Of a stretch of DNA of 64,000 bases, positions 32,182-44,555 are shown one piece after another (the stretch's first letter is position 1; every line of letters begins with the position of its first letter). This DNA is from Hawksworthiomyces lignivorus. Its lineage: Eukaryota; Ascomycota; Sordariomycetes; Ophiostomatales; Ophiostomataceae. Under the pieces are notes generated by a model. The model was not told the DNA's origin. It saw nothing but the letters and a program-made list of their open reading frames with translations, and did no database searches. Where the stretch lies: NCBI GenBank assembly GCA_002917075.1, contig NTMA01000022.1, positions 1 through 64,000 of the forward strand, written 5' to 3'. Both the position numbers and the translations under genes were made by a program.

Positions 32182-35057
32182 ATGGATACCGAAAGAGAGA
32201 AAAGACAAGAAAAACGAGGTTTCTGGAGCAACCTCTTCCGCTCACGCAGCTCCAAGAACAAGGCCACAAAACTTGTAAGCCATAGTCTCTTATATTTGCC
32301 TTGAGATTACAGCTGCAACATTAGCTAACTGCCGCCAGGAAAAGCACCGGTCACCAGAAAGCCCAGACTATGGGCCGGCTCCTCAACGCCGGCCAACGGG
32401 AGCTCAGGTCCGACCACAGGGTCCTGTCCCTGTTCGTGGCCAGACGCAAGTCCGCTCTGAAAAGCCCCTCCCGGTACCACAGAAACCAAGGCAGCAGCAG
32501 CAGGAGCAGTATTACCCGGAAAAACCATCCAAGCCAAAAGCAGCTGCAGTAGTCGTCGGCAATCGTGTGCTTGTCAACGAACAGACGAAGCTACACCACT
32601 ATCCCGATGGCGTCATTCACAAGAATGCTGCCTCGAAAGGCAAAGGCTTCGCTGCACCAGCCAGCACGTTTAGGTCATATCCTCCTGCACCGGCGGGCCC
32701 TTTGACTCAGTGGCCGCCCGCCGGCTTCCCTAGGAACGCTGAACTTACGTTGGAGCTGGCCATGGAATATATCTCACGTGGGGCACCTATTCACAATGGC
32801 TTCCAGAGAGAGGTGCCACATATGCCCGACCAGTATTTCACGCTCTTCAGTACTTCAACCGGAAATCAATTAAGCCGAAAGTCTACCAAGAACGGCAGAC
32901 GCAGCCGTGACCGTAGTAGTCGGCGAGCTGAGAGAGATTCTGACAGAGATGATAGCAGGGGCCGCTACGGTGAAGACAGCGAGAATAGTACGGATGGTGT
33001 CGACCTGTACACATCCATGGTGCAGTTCATGACGATGCAGGTCAACCAGAGCCGAGGGTCGGGAAGCTCGCAGCCACTTTACCCGTGGGAGACACTTGAA
33101 CAGCCGAGCTTTGCCTTTTGCTTCGGCCGTCGACCAGGTACGATCACTCTCAACCACTGGACTGGACTTTCCGATGCATTGCCGCCGACTATCGCTTTGC
33201 GAGACTCAGGCGTCCGCCCACGGGAGATCAACCTCGCTCAGATCTGTCAGCGTCTACGGGACATCCAATCCAACGGATTAGACGAAGATGACGAAGACCG
33301 CCTGTACCGTAATTTGTACCGTCGCCTGCTACGAGACCCAGACCGCCTCTTCAATCCACACCGAACAATGGATAGACAGATCACCGATCTGATTCTGGTA
33401 CTGTCTCGGCCTGACTACTGGATCGATTTTACGTTGCCCCGGAACCAGGTTGTTACACGATTCATATTCAATACGGGCCACACCAATTACTTTCAGTATG
33501 AACTGTTTTTCCACCAGCTCCTTCTCAGTCTCGAACTCGACCTCCGCATCTCGTCGCGCCACCATGACAACTGGGCTAAAGAGAAGCTGCTACAGCAGCT
33601 CCCTCCTACGCTGCAGTGGAACTTGGCGCTGGCTCGGCGTTGGCGGGAGTACATGCGCGTCGACGCCTACGGCAAGACGGCCGATCAGGTGAGGCTCCGG
33701 CTCAAGCTGAAGAGCCGTCAGATTCGCATGTTGCGCCGCTTTGCTAGCCTGATGAAGTGGCCCAATTACGCCGCTACAGTCGCCAACCTCAAGCAGCGAG
33801 ACGCTGATGGTAGCCTCGAGTCTATCAGTTCCCATGCCATGGCGTTTTTCAGCGGCCTTATTTTGCCAGGGGTAAGCAGCTCTCCCCTCCCCTCCTGTTT
33901 TCTCTTCAAATCTTTCTTGTCGTTCTGTATACTGATAATATATTTAGCCAACGTTCCCTTTCACAATTATGAACGCTCTCATTGACGTCGATCCCGACCG
34001 CGCAACGGACGATCTGTCGCTGCTTACGCATCTGCATCCACACTGCGGCTTTCAGTACCGCAACAGCTACACCTACTGGACGTCCACATGCATTGTCGGG
34101 AAGGTGCTGGCCCCCACATGTCGTGAGCTGGCTGGTTGGGTGGGCCCAGCCCGGCCTACTGTTGACCTCGGCCGATCGCAGATTGCGCGCATTCGAACTC
34201 ATCGCCCGCGGCAAGGTATGAGCGCCGTCGATGTCGGTTCGATGGCTGAGCGATCTGATCCACTTGGCCCGCCATCCGAGGTATTTCCTGTCGAAGAATA
34301 TTACTTGGTCAGTACGGACATTACCGACGTTGTCGACACTGTTCGCATTGAACTACTAAGCCTACATCCTGCGGTGCCGCCGTCGGCCTCGAGGATCACT
34401 ACTCCTGGTTCTGGTTCGGGCACGCTGCCATCTTCAGCAGGGACTCCTATTGGTGCCAGCGCTGCTCCGCAGTGGTTTGATGCTTCAGTCCAGTTTGCCA
34501 TTGATGGCATCTCATGGCCGATGCATCTCAATTATGATGTTTCTTTTGTCTGTGCCTGTCCTTGTGCGAACGGGCCGCATCCACTCTTTTTTGATTATGT
34601 GTATGATGTCGTGAAAGCCGACGAGGTGGTCAACGTTCACGACTGGGCTGCCCCTTCTTCTGGCGGAGGAACAAACGGGACGTATACTCGTAGCTACTCG
34701 ACAAACCCCACTGTTCGTTTTGGAGGAGCAGGCATTCCTGGGCCAGGCTATCCTACTGTTTCCAAAAACGGCGACGACGAAAAGGTGCTTGTCGTGGAGG
34801 CTTTTGGTGTGGCTGACAATGAGGTGTTGGCCCGGGCTTGGTGTTCTCACTGGGGCCTCAGCGCGATTGTGGCGGACCTGAGCAAGACCTGGTAAGCTTT
34901 ATTTGGATTTTTAGAACATACCTTTTTTTTCTGCACGGGGAGACATGTCATGCTAATACGTGGAAATAGTATGGCTTGCGCTATCCGGGAGGCATATGCT
35001 GCCACTATCACTGTTGTAATTGTCGTGGACGGCCAAGCGGACTATGGCGACGACTGA
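32182..35057 (+). CDS. Conserved fungal protein of unknown function, 885 aa
   Basis: Four exons (32182-32274, 32339-33871, 33948-34891, 34970-35057) with consistent GTAAGC donors and phases give 885 aa. I do not recognise a named domain. The first exon is short and basic (WSNLFRSRSSKNK), and a Pro/Gln-rich stretch follows (about 40-90). An Arg/Ser/Asp-rich segment lies at about 210-250. An all-helical, Arg/Leu-rich part (about 300-530) includes ITDLILVLSRPDYWIDFTLP. After the second intron a globular part opens with PTFPFTIMNALIDVDPDRA. It contains Cys pairs in SFVCACPCANG (near 741) and ends with CSHWGLSAIVADLSKTCMAC (from about 841) and a hydrophobic strand before the stop. There is no signal peptide and no clear membrane helix. 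The intact multi-exon frame argues for a real gene. The two Cys clusters could bind metal, but nothing proves it. Confidence 0.8.
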
Positions 35058-35930
35058 TATGATATGATTTTCGATGACTTACGATGAGACAAATGGCAGG
35101 ACCGGACGGATGAGATTTTGGACGGACATCCCAATGAGTAACACGCAGACAACGCCTCCAACGAGACGACGAAATTTTTTACAACATTACGAATATTGAA
35201 TTTGAAACTCTAGCCCCTTTGGCTCGACGCCGTTTTATTTCTTTTGTCGTTTCTACTTCACTTATTTTCTTATCTATCGTTGCGTCTGTATAACAAACAT
35301 ATACCATATACCCCTGGGATAGCCGTTTTTTTGATTTTGCCTGTTCAACCTTGCACCCTTTTTCAAGTTTACCATTTTCTAAATTGCATACTTATTTTTG
35401 TATTTGATTTTAATATCGCTCTACCGGACGTCCAATTACGACAACGGCCTATACACTGTTCTATTTGACCCCTAGCTTTTGGTTTCATATCGATACCAAC
35501 CTCCCTTTTTTTCAGCTTTAAACATAAGTACGAATATCGCAGTTTTTAACTATGTGCAATCTCAGATTGTTAGAAGATCCAATGAATTTTTTTTTATCTG
35601 GCAGAAAATCTATATAGTCTTGCAAAACTTGTGAGAGAAAACTCAGAGAAAGAAACAAGAAAATATAGGAAGCAAATCAAAGAGAAAAAAGACATTATAT
35701 CTACCACAGACATTATACCCGGAGGCAACTATACTAGTATCTAGCACCCATAAAGAATTGACTTCCGAAAAGGAAAATGCATTGTTCTTGTATTGCACAA
35801 AGAACGTACGCCGACCTACAAGGGACAGCGCACGTCTAGCAAACAAATGAGGGAACGGAAGTTAAGAAAATATAGGATAAAGCTTCTCGGGCGAAGGTAG
35901 CATGCCGTGGTAAGCTTCTATGAGGAAATT
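35058..35930. other. AT-rich gap between convergent genes
   Basis: This stretch holds the 3' flanks of the 885-aa gene and the secreted-protein gene. It is markedly AT-rich and no gene is seen. Confidence 0.55.
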
Positions 35931-36533
35931 TCACGAGCAGTGCTTCTTGATGCTGTCGATGCCCAAGATGATCTCGACTAGGTCGAGCAGCGTCTTGCCA
36001 CCATCCTTGATGGCCTGTTGGCGGTCTTTGTGGAACTCGAGGATCAGGTGTGCGACCTTCTTGACACCGCCCAGAGCCTTTACCAGCTTCTTCACCTTGA
36101 GTAGCTTGGCGGCCGGCAGGACATCGCTCGCTATGGCTGCTGCCACCGCCGCGGCGCACTCCACATCGCCGATGAGGCTGTCGACTGCCTCCGAGGTGGC
36201 GGCGGCGTCGGCGGCGTCGGCACCATCCGTGTTCTGAACATCACGGGCCGTAACAAGAGCATTTGGAGCGGCGATGGCACGCACGACCGACGAACCGGCC
36301 GGATTCAGCCATGCGTGGGCGGCGTCGTCACCAGCCTCTAGGACAGAATCGGGGACGGTTCCAATAACATCGACAAGGGCGAGGAAGGGGCCCAGAGTGA
36401 CGGGGAGCGGGGCATTGAGGAGGAAAGCCTCAGCGTCGATACTGGTGTTGGCCGTGGAGGCGTCAATGAGCGGCGCAGCAAAAGCAGAGCCAGCCAGGGC
36501 GGCGGCGGCAACAAGGGCGGTGTTGAAGAACAT
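35931..36533 (-). CDS. Small secreted protein of unknown function, 200 aa
   Basis: A single-exon minus-strand gene. The start at 36533 gives a good signal peptide: MFF, then a hydrophobic Ala-rich core, with likely cleavage after SAFA (about residue 19) before APLIDAS. The mature part is Ala/Asp/Val-rich with only two Cys: one in DVECAAAVAAA and one in the C-terminal KKHCS. That could allow a single disulphide. The C-terminal third (LLKVKKLVKALGGVKKVAHL and the following LILEFHKDRQQAIKDGGKTL) looks amphipathic and helical. Size, secretion and lack of recognisable domains fit the broad class of fungal small secreted proteins, but no host-related role can be claimed. A TATA-like CATAAATA lies 170 nt upstream. 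The neighbouring DNA is AT-rich and gene-poor. Confidence 0.78.
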   Translation of the reverse strand: MFFNTALVAAAALAGSAFAAPLIDASTANTSIDAEAFLLNAPLPVTLGPFLALVDVIGTVPDSVLEAGDDAAHAWLNPAGSSVVRAIAAPNALVTARDVQNTDGADAADAAATSEAVDSLIGDVECAAAVAAAIASDVLPAAKLLKVKKLVKALGGVKKVAHLILEFHKDRQQAIKDGGKTLLDLVEIILGIDSIKKHCS

Positions 36534-36700
36534 TTTGAAAGAGAAGTGTTTATTATCTTCAAGAAGAAAAGCAGGAGAAATGTGTAGGAGAGCTAGGCAG
36601 GTGATTATTGGCAGCAGTGTTGTGGAAAATGGTGCTTGTTGTTGTTGTTACTGATGGGACAAAAAGATATCATTTCAGATTCGAGAGGGATCAACGCCTC

Positions 36701-36710
36701 TATTTATGCT
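36701..36710 (-). promoter_or_regulatory. TATA-like element of the secreted-protein gene
   Basis: On the minus strand this reads AGCATAAATA, about 170 nt before the ATG at 36533, a plausible distance for a fungal TATA box with a 5' UTR of about 100 nt. Confidence 0.4.
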
Positions 36711-39701
36711 TGATCTAATGATTCCTTGATCTCTGAGAGTGAAGCTCTTCTACATGATTGCTTGTCTGTTTACTCCTCGCCATGCTCGCAATCGCATCGT
36801 GATGATTACCATTGTCTTTTTCCTGGAGCTTCTCGATATGAAAGTCTCTTGGCGGATCCTGCCAGAGACAAGGATATGAAAAAAGAGGCGCAACAAGGCC
36901 CTCAGACGGCCTTGTCATGAGCACACCATCTTTCTAAATTTTCAACTGTGACGATGTGCCTGTTGGGGGTGCGAAAGACATCATGTTTTCTCGCGAGTCT
37001 CGTATAGCAAGAGGTTCTCTTCTGATATGTGAAGAAAGAAAACATGTTTCGACGTACAGGTACATTTGTGCCAAGAAATGCTCCAATCATCAACCTTTTC
37101 TATGTTTTCTTTGAAATCTTACACAAGATTAGATATTGAATATGTGAGATACGTCATACAGTTAATATCCTATATTGCAAGATGGTTTCCACGAAGAAGG
37201 CTTCCGATACGAAAGTGTGGTTTCGAGAAATATCTTTCGGCCTTACTCTGCTTACAGAGCCCCTTTTCCTGGAAGCCTGGTTGCTTTCTATTGCGACGCA
37301 AAACTCGGGCTTAACCTTGACAAAATCATGTAACGTCCCAAGCTGTCATTGCAGATAGGTGAGACTGTAAATAGACTCGTTGTCTTCTATGGTCCCGAGA
37401 TTTAATCCGAATGTGGCGAGGTATTTTGTCTTGGTTTCAGCAGTAGCTGTTTGCTTGATACTCAAAAGACGCGGCGCAGTCATATCCATGTTATGCTTTT
37501 CTTTCGAGTCTTAACTCGTGAGACTTCTTTCCCTAGCAATTTACTTGTTTTAGCAGCTGCTTTTACTAGCTTGTCAAATGTCTCGTGAGAGCCTCGTTCC
37601 CTTCCAAGAGTGCCTGAGCGACCTAAATGAAAAAGGTGGAGAATAAGATGGAAAAGCTAGTATACAGAGCATGGTGGCAGTGTCGGTCGAACTGCCACAA
37701 GTAAGTGCACATGCCTGGAAAAGTCTCTCCGACGAAAAGGACCTCGTTTTATTAAGTCTGCGTACGCTTATTCTATTTCTGTGTACGTGCTCACTGACAT
37801 TGTGGTGTCGTTGTCTATATGGCAAAATACAGATGAAGGATTCAGGATTACTTGGCACTTTCTCGTGGTTTTCAATTGTTCTCATATTGCCAACAGCCAA
37901 AGAAGCTTTTTGGGTGGGAGCACGATTCCGGGAAAGTAAAAACACCAAAGCGGCACGTAGTCTTAGAACAAGGGCTCTCCTCTTCCCGGTCTCCATGTGT
38001 TCCCAGCCTTAAGGGAAATAGTGGCAAGTTCATTGGTTCTTTCGACAGATATCTTTGGCAGGTTGGGGCCTTATTAACGGCAAGGATTTGTCGCGTTAAA
38101 GAATTAAGCTTTGGGATCAACAAAGGGAACCACAGGAATAACGTTCTAGATCTTTGTTTTAGGCTTGTGTATCTCATAGGTTTAAAGCTTCACTATTTTA
38201 AACGAACAGATTTACATCTCTAACTTCTGAGGCCATTGCTTGCACCGAGAAATCATAGAAAGTAACCAGGAAAATGAACAAAAAAACTACATAACACAAA
38301 AGTATCCGTATCGCGAGGCTGCCGTAAGATATATGTTGGAGACAATTCTATTCGCAGATGAGTCTATATGATGTACGAAGGCGTCAAATTGAAAACCTGC
38401 TGTCCTTCTGGTTCCATTGTGCGCCTTTCCTCTGCACATAAGTTATCGCCATATCACCTTAACTTCATCCCCTTTCTTCTATCAGGTGGAAAGCACCCCA
38501 AAAAGGAACCGAAAGAGTTGGGACAATCGCATTCTCGTCTAGAGGTAGCTGGTCATCTTTGTCGGAAGCGTTCCGTATTCCACGCCAATTGTGAAGTCTT
38601 TTTTTTTAATGAGCCGTCTCCTTCCCGTATTAAAGGGACCCGTAAGCTGAGTGGCACAATCGCATCAAGAAAATTAATCAAAGAACAGTGGTGGTTTACT
38701 CTAAGTTTTCCCCGTACCAGTTGAAGTCGAGGCAACTTTAATCTAGATGTTTTTTTATGTCTTCTTTTGTTTTCCTCATGTATTCACCGACGACCTACCC
38801 GCGCCGCTGCCAGACATCTGGCCACATATCGGCCTGAGATGAAGGTCAATAAATTAGCAAAGATGAGACTTACAGAATCTCGTCTCCCGTAAAACCTATA
38901 CGTATAATACGGATTTATATTGTCAAGTGTGCATTTTGGCCCCCAACTTCGATGTCCTGCTATACACCCTGCAGATGTGCCTTGCTTTCCCTCGGGCTTG
39001 TGCTCATATTAGACTATTTCCCCATATATCTTGCGGCGAGGCAGAACGAGACGAACTATTTCACGAGAATAACGGAACATAACAAACGGTGATGACGACA
39101 AGCGGGTGGTGCAGATAAGACAGCTGCCGGGGTGGTGCACAAGTCGGGCAGTTTCGAGAACACAAGCGAGATTCTGCACCGGAGGGGACCTGTTTTCGTC
39201 ACCTTTCGTATTTTCTCTCTGCAGTGTGCTCTGCGGTGCCGATTCGGGTGCTTCGTAGCAAATTTGTTTAGCTGGCTCACTCTCTTGGTGGTCATCTTGT
39301 TTGTTTCTTCTTGGCATGGGGATGGCCGAGCTATCAAGATGCGTTTACATTTTCACCTAACCGCAGTCGGTAAAATTTTAGCGAGATACCACGTTGGATG
39401 GACAAGAGAATGGTTACGTCAGTGTCAACGGCTCTTCTCGAGTTACTCGAAACGGGTTGACTCGTCAGTGTTTCAAATAATGTTCTATTTTTAATACGTC
39501 TTCTCGTCATGTATTCCTCTTTTTACATGTAAGATATCTTACAAAAATTGTGATATACAATTATATTGGGGCTTTTGCTCGCCGTCGCCCCCCATAGCTG
39601 AGTAGAATATAGAATAGATGAGATGGTATGTGAGCGATAGAAAGGGTAAGAAGCAGCTGACGAGGTTAGGTGAAAGGAGGCGTGCCATACGAGCGTCTTG
39701 T

Positions 39702-39722
39702 GGGGGGGGGGGGGGGGGGGGG
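39702..39722 (+). repeat. Poly(G) tract, 21 nt, just past the uL24m stop
   Basis: Twenty-one G followed by CGGGGGG, 50 nt beyond the stop codon of the minus-strand uL24m gene. In that gene's mRNA it would be a C tract in the 3' UTR. Confidence 0.9.
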
Positions 39723-39772
39723 CGGGGGGCGTAAATTCATGAATCCATGAAAAAATTTGTAGAGCGCTGCCG

Positions 39773-41107
39773 TTATGATGGCGGCGACGGCGGGGCCGGG
39801 GTCTGCTGCGACAGGTCTGAGATGCCGGCACTCGCCAGGGCCTGGGAGCGGCTCTGGGCCATGACGCGGCCGATCTTCTCGAGCATATCATCTGTGAGCT
39901 CGGGCTGGCCACGGGCGCGGCGCAGGGCCTTCTGCTGGATGAGGAACTCGTCGAGCGGGGTGCGCATGGCGGGCGGCGGCAGGCCGGGGCGGCGGCCGCG
40001 GGCGAGGGCGTGGCCGTAGCGCTTGGCCTCGTTCTTGGCGGCCTCCTCGGCCTCCTTGGCGGCGATGTACTCGGGGGTGTGGCGGGTGCGGAAGCGCGAG
40101 TACTTGTTGCGCAGCTCGTCGAGCACGGCCTCGGGGGCGGGGGGCCGCAGCAGGGTGGGCACAAAGGTGACCTGCTCGGCGTCGATGCGCAGGGTGTCGA
40201 CGGGCTGGTCCTCGGGCTCGGGCGGGGGCGCGGCGGGCCGCGGCCAGGGGATGCGCACGTTGAGGCCCGGCACGACGCGCGAGAAGGCCAGGCGGCGGGT
40301 GGCGCGGTCCAGCGAGAAGGCGGTCGGCCGCAGCTCGCGGATGATGACGTCGCGGGTGGCGCCCGTGGCCGGGTCCGTCAGCGGGTGCACGAGGCGGATC
40401 GCGTTGATGGGGATGGCCGACTCGATCTGCTGCACCTGCTGCTGGCGGTCCTCGACGAGCGACTCGGGCACGGTGATGTTGGTCTGCGAGGGGAGAAGAA
40501 GAAGAGGTGGTCAGCCGGAAGGTAATTAAAAGAAACAAAAAAAAACAAAAAAAAAAGACAATATGAAGGGAGGGCAGCTTACCCGTGCGACGCCCTCAAT
40601 GGTCACGGTGGCCTGCTCGAGGTTGAGCTCCTTGATGGGGCCGATCTTGCCCTTGAAGGGCCCCTCCATGACGACGACGCGGTCGCCCTCGGCCAGGCAC
40701 AGGCGCTTGGGGGTGCCGGCCCAGGCGCAGCGGGCGGCGGCCTCGCGCTCGGTGATGGGCGAGTCCTGCAGGCGGATGCGCTGGATGCTAAGCGAGCCCC
40801 AGTGGGCGATGCTCTGGCTGGCAAACATCTCGCTGCCGTACTGGGCGGTGGGGCTGCCGTGGCCGCGCCGCTCCGGGTCGGCCACGGCGCCCGCGTGGTC
40901 GCGCCGCGGCGCCAGCGGGCCCATCATCCACGCCTCGCGCCGCGCGCGCTGCGCCTGCCGCCGCTGCAGCTTGATCTCCTCGTTCAGCTGCTTCCGCACC
41001 GGGCCCATCTGGGCCCGCTGGATCCCGGCCAGCACCCGCTCCTTGGCCTTCTCCCGCTTGGCGACCTGCTTCTCCGCCTGCGCGGTGCGCTTGGCCAGCT
41101 TCAGCAT
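39773..41107 (-). CDS. MRPL40: Mitochondrial large-subunit ribosomal protein uL24m (KOW domain)
   Basis: A minus-strand CDS joining 41107-40583 and 40483-39773, giving 411 aa. The 99-nt intron has donor GTAAGC and acceptor CTCGCAG. The N-terminus (MLKLAKRTAQAEKQVAKREK) is basic and helical, suiting a mitochondrial protein. The KOW motif is clear in AEGDRVVVMEGPFKGKIGPI, with KELNLEQATVTIEG following. The intron falls just after this domain. Downstream come the fungal extension (PINAIRLVHPLTDPATG), a Pro-rich linker and a helical C-terminus. Known fungal uL24m/MrpL40 proteins share this layout and are longer than bacterial L24 (about 105 aa). The product would bind 23S-type rRNA near the start of large-subunit assembly in the mitochondrial matrix. 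The family is sure; the symbol follows the yeast name. Confidence 0.86.
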
Positions 41108-44100
41108 GGCGGGCAGGCGGGCGGGCGAAAAAAAAAAGGGTATGGGAAGGAAGATCGAATCGAAGCGGGTTCGTTCGCAGATTGGAACAAACTTGTTTTT
41201 GGCTTTTTCGTAAAACCAGCGTCCAATTGAGGCAGGTGGCCGAACGCTTAAGAGGTGCCCTGAAAAGGACCTTTTTTTGCCGGAGCTTCTCGAATGTGGT
41301 GATCGTCTTTTTTTTCTTTTCCTGTGCCCATTGGGTGGTTTCTTTCCCACCCGAGTTATTAGTGGTCAATTTTCCAAGTCACATGATATTTCACATGATT
41401 AACATTATTTCAGTGAAGTTAATGAGTGTCACATGCAAGCTAGATCTGGCCAAGCTAAGGAAAGGAACGACGAGATCATTGCGTGTCAAAGCGCGAGAGG
41501 CCTTCGTATTTGCTGACAATGGTTGATGGTACGATAGCTATTGATCAAAGGGAGATACGAGAGAAGAGAAACAAGAATTGAAAAGCGATATGAGATAGCG
41601 TGCCCAGCTCAGTTACGCCTACGGGGTAAGATTGCTTGATGCTATTTTGGGGTTCTACCAAACTATGTATCCAGTAGACACCCACACCTTCATATATGCA
41701 ATACGCGTATTATGCATATATGAGAATGCTAAATTGTCTGTGCACGTGCCCCGTTTCCTTGCCAAGACAATCCGTGCGAAGCTTGCACCAGAGCCAATTC
41801 AGCTCGCGATGCCACCCGTAGAAACTATTGTGCCAATGGAGGCTACGTCGACGCACTATAGACGCCATTGTGCAATTGGATTGGCACGGCTTTCTGTAGT
41901 TTTCTTGCAGTGCAGAAAAGAGAAGCTGGTGCCTTGAAAGGCCACTGCCGCGCCCAGGTAGAGCAGACCTCTGGGTTTACTTTGTTCATTCGTTCGGCAT
42001 GTCCCCCTTCTCCACTAAAAAGTCCTACGTATATGGTAGCGAAAACAAGTAGGACTTTCTGGCACTGACTGCTTCTCCTTTTTTTTTTCTTTTTTTTCCA
42101 ATGGCTTATTCCAATATTTCAGTATGCAACTATGCGATTCTTAAGACGGTCCCCTGCTGCAACTTAATAGAGCAAGCTAAGACACCTTTCGAGCTTACCT
42201 ATCTGTGGTGCAACTGCGCCTTTCCTTGGTGTCCACTAGAAGGGGGCTGTACCTCGCGTCATCGTCATCGCTCCGCTGCAACTGGAACAAAACACAACTC
42301 GTATGGTCTGTATTTTCACCATCTTTCATCTCCGTTTCTGCCAACTCTCAGACACGGCGTCTCCGTGCGGCAGATGAAAAGAAACGAACATTTCGAGAGA
42401 ATCGTGTTTTACTTTCGGCCAGACCGTTGCCCATCGTCATCGAGCTGCTCTCTTTCGATTTCCCCAGCGGGCTCCTTCGAATCAGTGGTGCGCCTGCTGA
42501 TTAGAATAGCGGTGATTGGGGAGATTGCTGCCATTGGATGCCCGTTGCATCTTCGGGCGAGGGTGCTCGACGTAGTTTGACTGTTTATTATGCTGTATGC
42601 ATAGTACTTGTAGCGACAGGCGACCGCTTCTCGCCCACGGCTGTCGCTCAATTGCATAAACTGGGTTTGGAGTATCTATTCCACCCAGGCGCGCTTGCGG
42701 TGGTGCTGCGAAAATGGCAGCAGCCGCACACGCAAGCAGGCAATAAAACACACAATACACGGAGCAGTACTCGTAGATGGTCACATTGGCAAACAGGGAC
42801 AGGCTAATAAGTTAGACGCAAGAGAGACTGGCTGCCTGCAAGAGGACGGGCAGAGCACCACAAAGCAGCACAAGTACGGAGCGTGTACATGGTAAGATAC
42901 CGGCCACAGTCCTATAGGCTGTTTTCTCCCTAATGACTCCGCTGGCGGAGGCAGCCGCCTCGCAGGGGCCAAAACCAAGGCAGAAGTGACAGACTTTTTT
43001 CTTCTTCCCTTCCTTTCTCCGCCTTTGTCTGTTTTGCGGACCTAAGCACTCTCAGTGTTTTGGCTATTTTTTTTAGTAGGAGTTTTTGGAGGCGGCATTT
43101 GAATCTCAGGTACGCAGGAACTCGCCACTAGCTGTAGGGAGAGCAAGGGGTTACGAGCTTTACGATACGTAGCTCCTTTCCAAGTAGCTATTTTGCGACC
43201 AAGAAGCTGTGGGGTGTAGAACGTTATGGAGCACTGCATTACGTATGTACTCGTATTATAAGTGAAAATATGTGTGAATGCGGCCAAGCCTATATGCGCT
43301 TCTTTGCGCGTTCTGAGGTTCTGAGCGTTCTGAGGTACTCTCGGGAATCCTTTTACGATAGTGGACGACTTTCCAGCGCTGTTTCACGTCCGCCAGTTTG
43401 TGTGTTGTGCCAAGTTGCCAACTATCCAGTCCCGCTGAAATCCTCCCACAAGCTTGTTCCAGGGCCAACCAAAACAGCCAAGCCCTCCGGCCTAACCGTC
43501 CACCCGCGAGACAGCTGCTACCAGCCAGTCCTTCTCGCTGCCCTGTCTCTCTCTCTCTCTCTCTCTCTCTTCTTTGTCCGTTGTTCCGACTGTGCTTCGC
43601 TTGTCCCTTCGCCTTCTGTCCTTTGCCTTATTGCTTACTGACGTGTGGTACTTGTAGGACTGGTAGCTGTGCCCTTCTGCTGCTCTCTGTTCCCTCTTCT
43701 GTTGCCCTGCTGCCTTTCCAATCAACAGGTGTCCGTTCAGATCAGCTCTGCCAGGGCACCGCACGACGACCGTTGCTGGCCGCCCCGTCAATTGCATTTC
43801 CGGCAATTTCTAGTACTTCTCCGCCCTTTCTGGCTGTGTCCTCGTCCCTTTTCCCCTCTGTTTCTCGTCTCTCTCTGTATCTCTGTCTATCACTGTGTCC
43901 CTCCATCTCCCTGCCCCCTTCGCTGCTTTTCGCGCTCCCTTGTCTTGGTTGTCCTTGGTCCCTGCTCCGCCTTCTGGACGCCTAAGTACATGTAGCAGCA
44001 GCTAGCATAGTTAATAGAATAGTAGTCCACCCCTTCCGCCTATTTTTTCTCCTTGTTTTCCACTCCTTCTTCTCGCTCTCGCTTTCCTCTTCCTCCCATA

Positions 44101-44555
44101 ATAAAACAATCCAGGCAGACCCATCCCCAGCCAATCCATCCATCCACCATCTTTTCTTCCCAGAAAGCGGTCCCCTCCCCCCTTCTTTTTTCTCCATAGT
44201 TCATCCTCCACCAACCGACAACAAAGCTCTCTCTCTGTCTCTCTATTATCTCTTCCTCTCTCTTGACACCCCTTATTTTCTTCTTCTGTCGTCATCAACA
44301 TTTTTTTTTCTAAAACCTTTCCATCTTCCTGCTCTGCTTTAGCTCTCCTACTTCTCTTTTTTACTTTCTCCTCGTCTCGGCTCTTTTATCTCTCCCCCTT
44401 ACAGTTTCTCTGCTTTCCCCCTTCTAGCTTCTTCGCAGTTCGGTCGTCACTTCGCGGTCGCCTTTCGCCTATCCTTTCGAGCCGTCTCGACTCGTTCGAT
44501 CCATCCTCCCCATCAACCCCCCCCAAAACACACAACCCGCCAAAAACCAATCGCC
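41108..44555. other. Intergenic region between divergent uL24m and RHO1
   Basis: No supportable gene in 3.4 kb. The first 300 bp are the uL24m promoter. From about 43500 to the RHO1 start the DNA is almost continuously C/T-rich with a TC microsatellite (43546-43570), typical of a long leader or promoter of a highly expressed fungal gene. Confidence 0.5.
43546..43570 (+). repeat. TC microsatellite upstream of RHO1
   Basis: About twelve CT units at the start of the long pyrimidine-rich stretch that leads to RHO1. Confidence 0.85.

Larger units (their letters stand above)
36534..39772. other. AT-rich gene-poor region, 3.2 kb
   Basis: Beyond the secreted-protein promoter I see nothing coding. 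Base composition is lower in GC than elsewhere, and the short frames present have no protein character. It could be old mutated repeat DNA, but no recognisable transposon remnant is visible. It ends in a 21-nt G run at 39702-39722. Confidence 0.5.
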
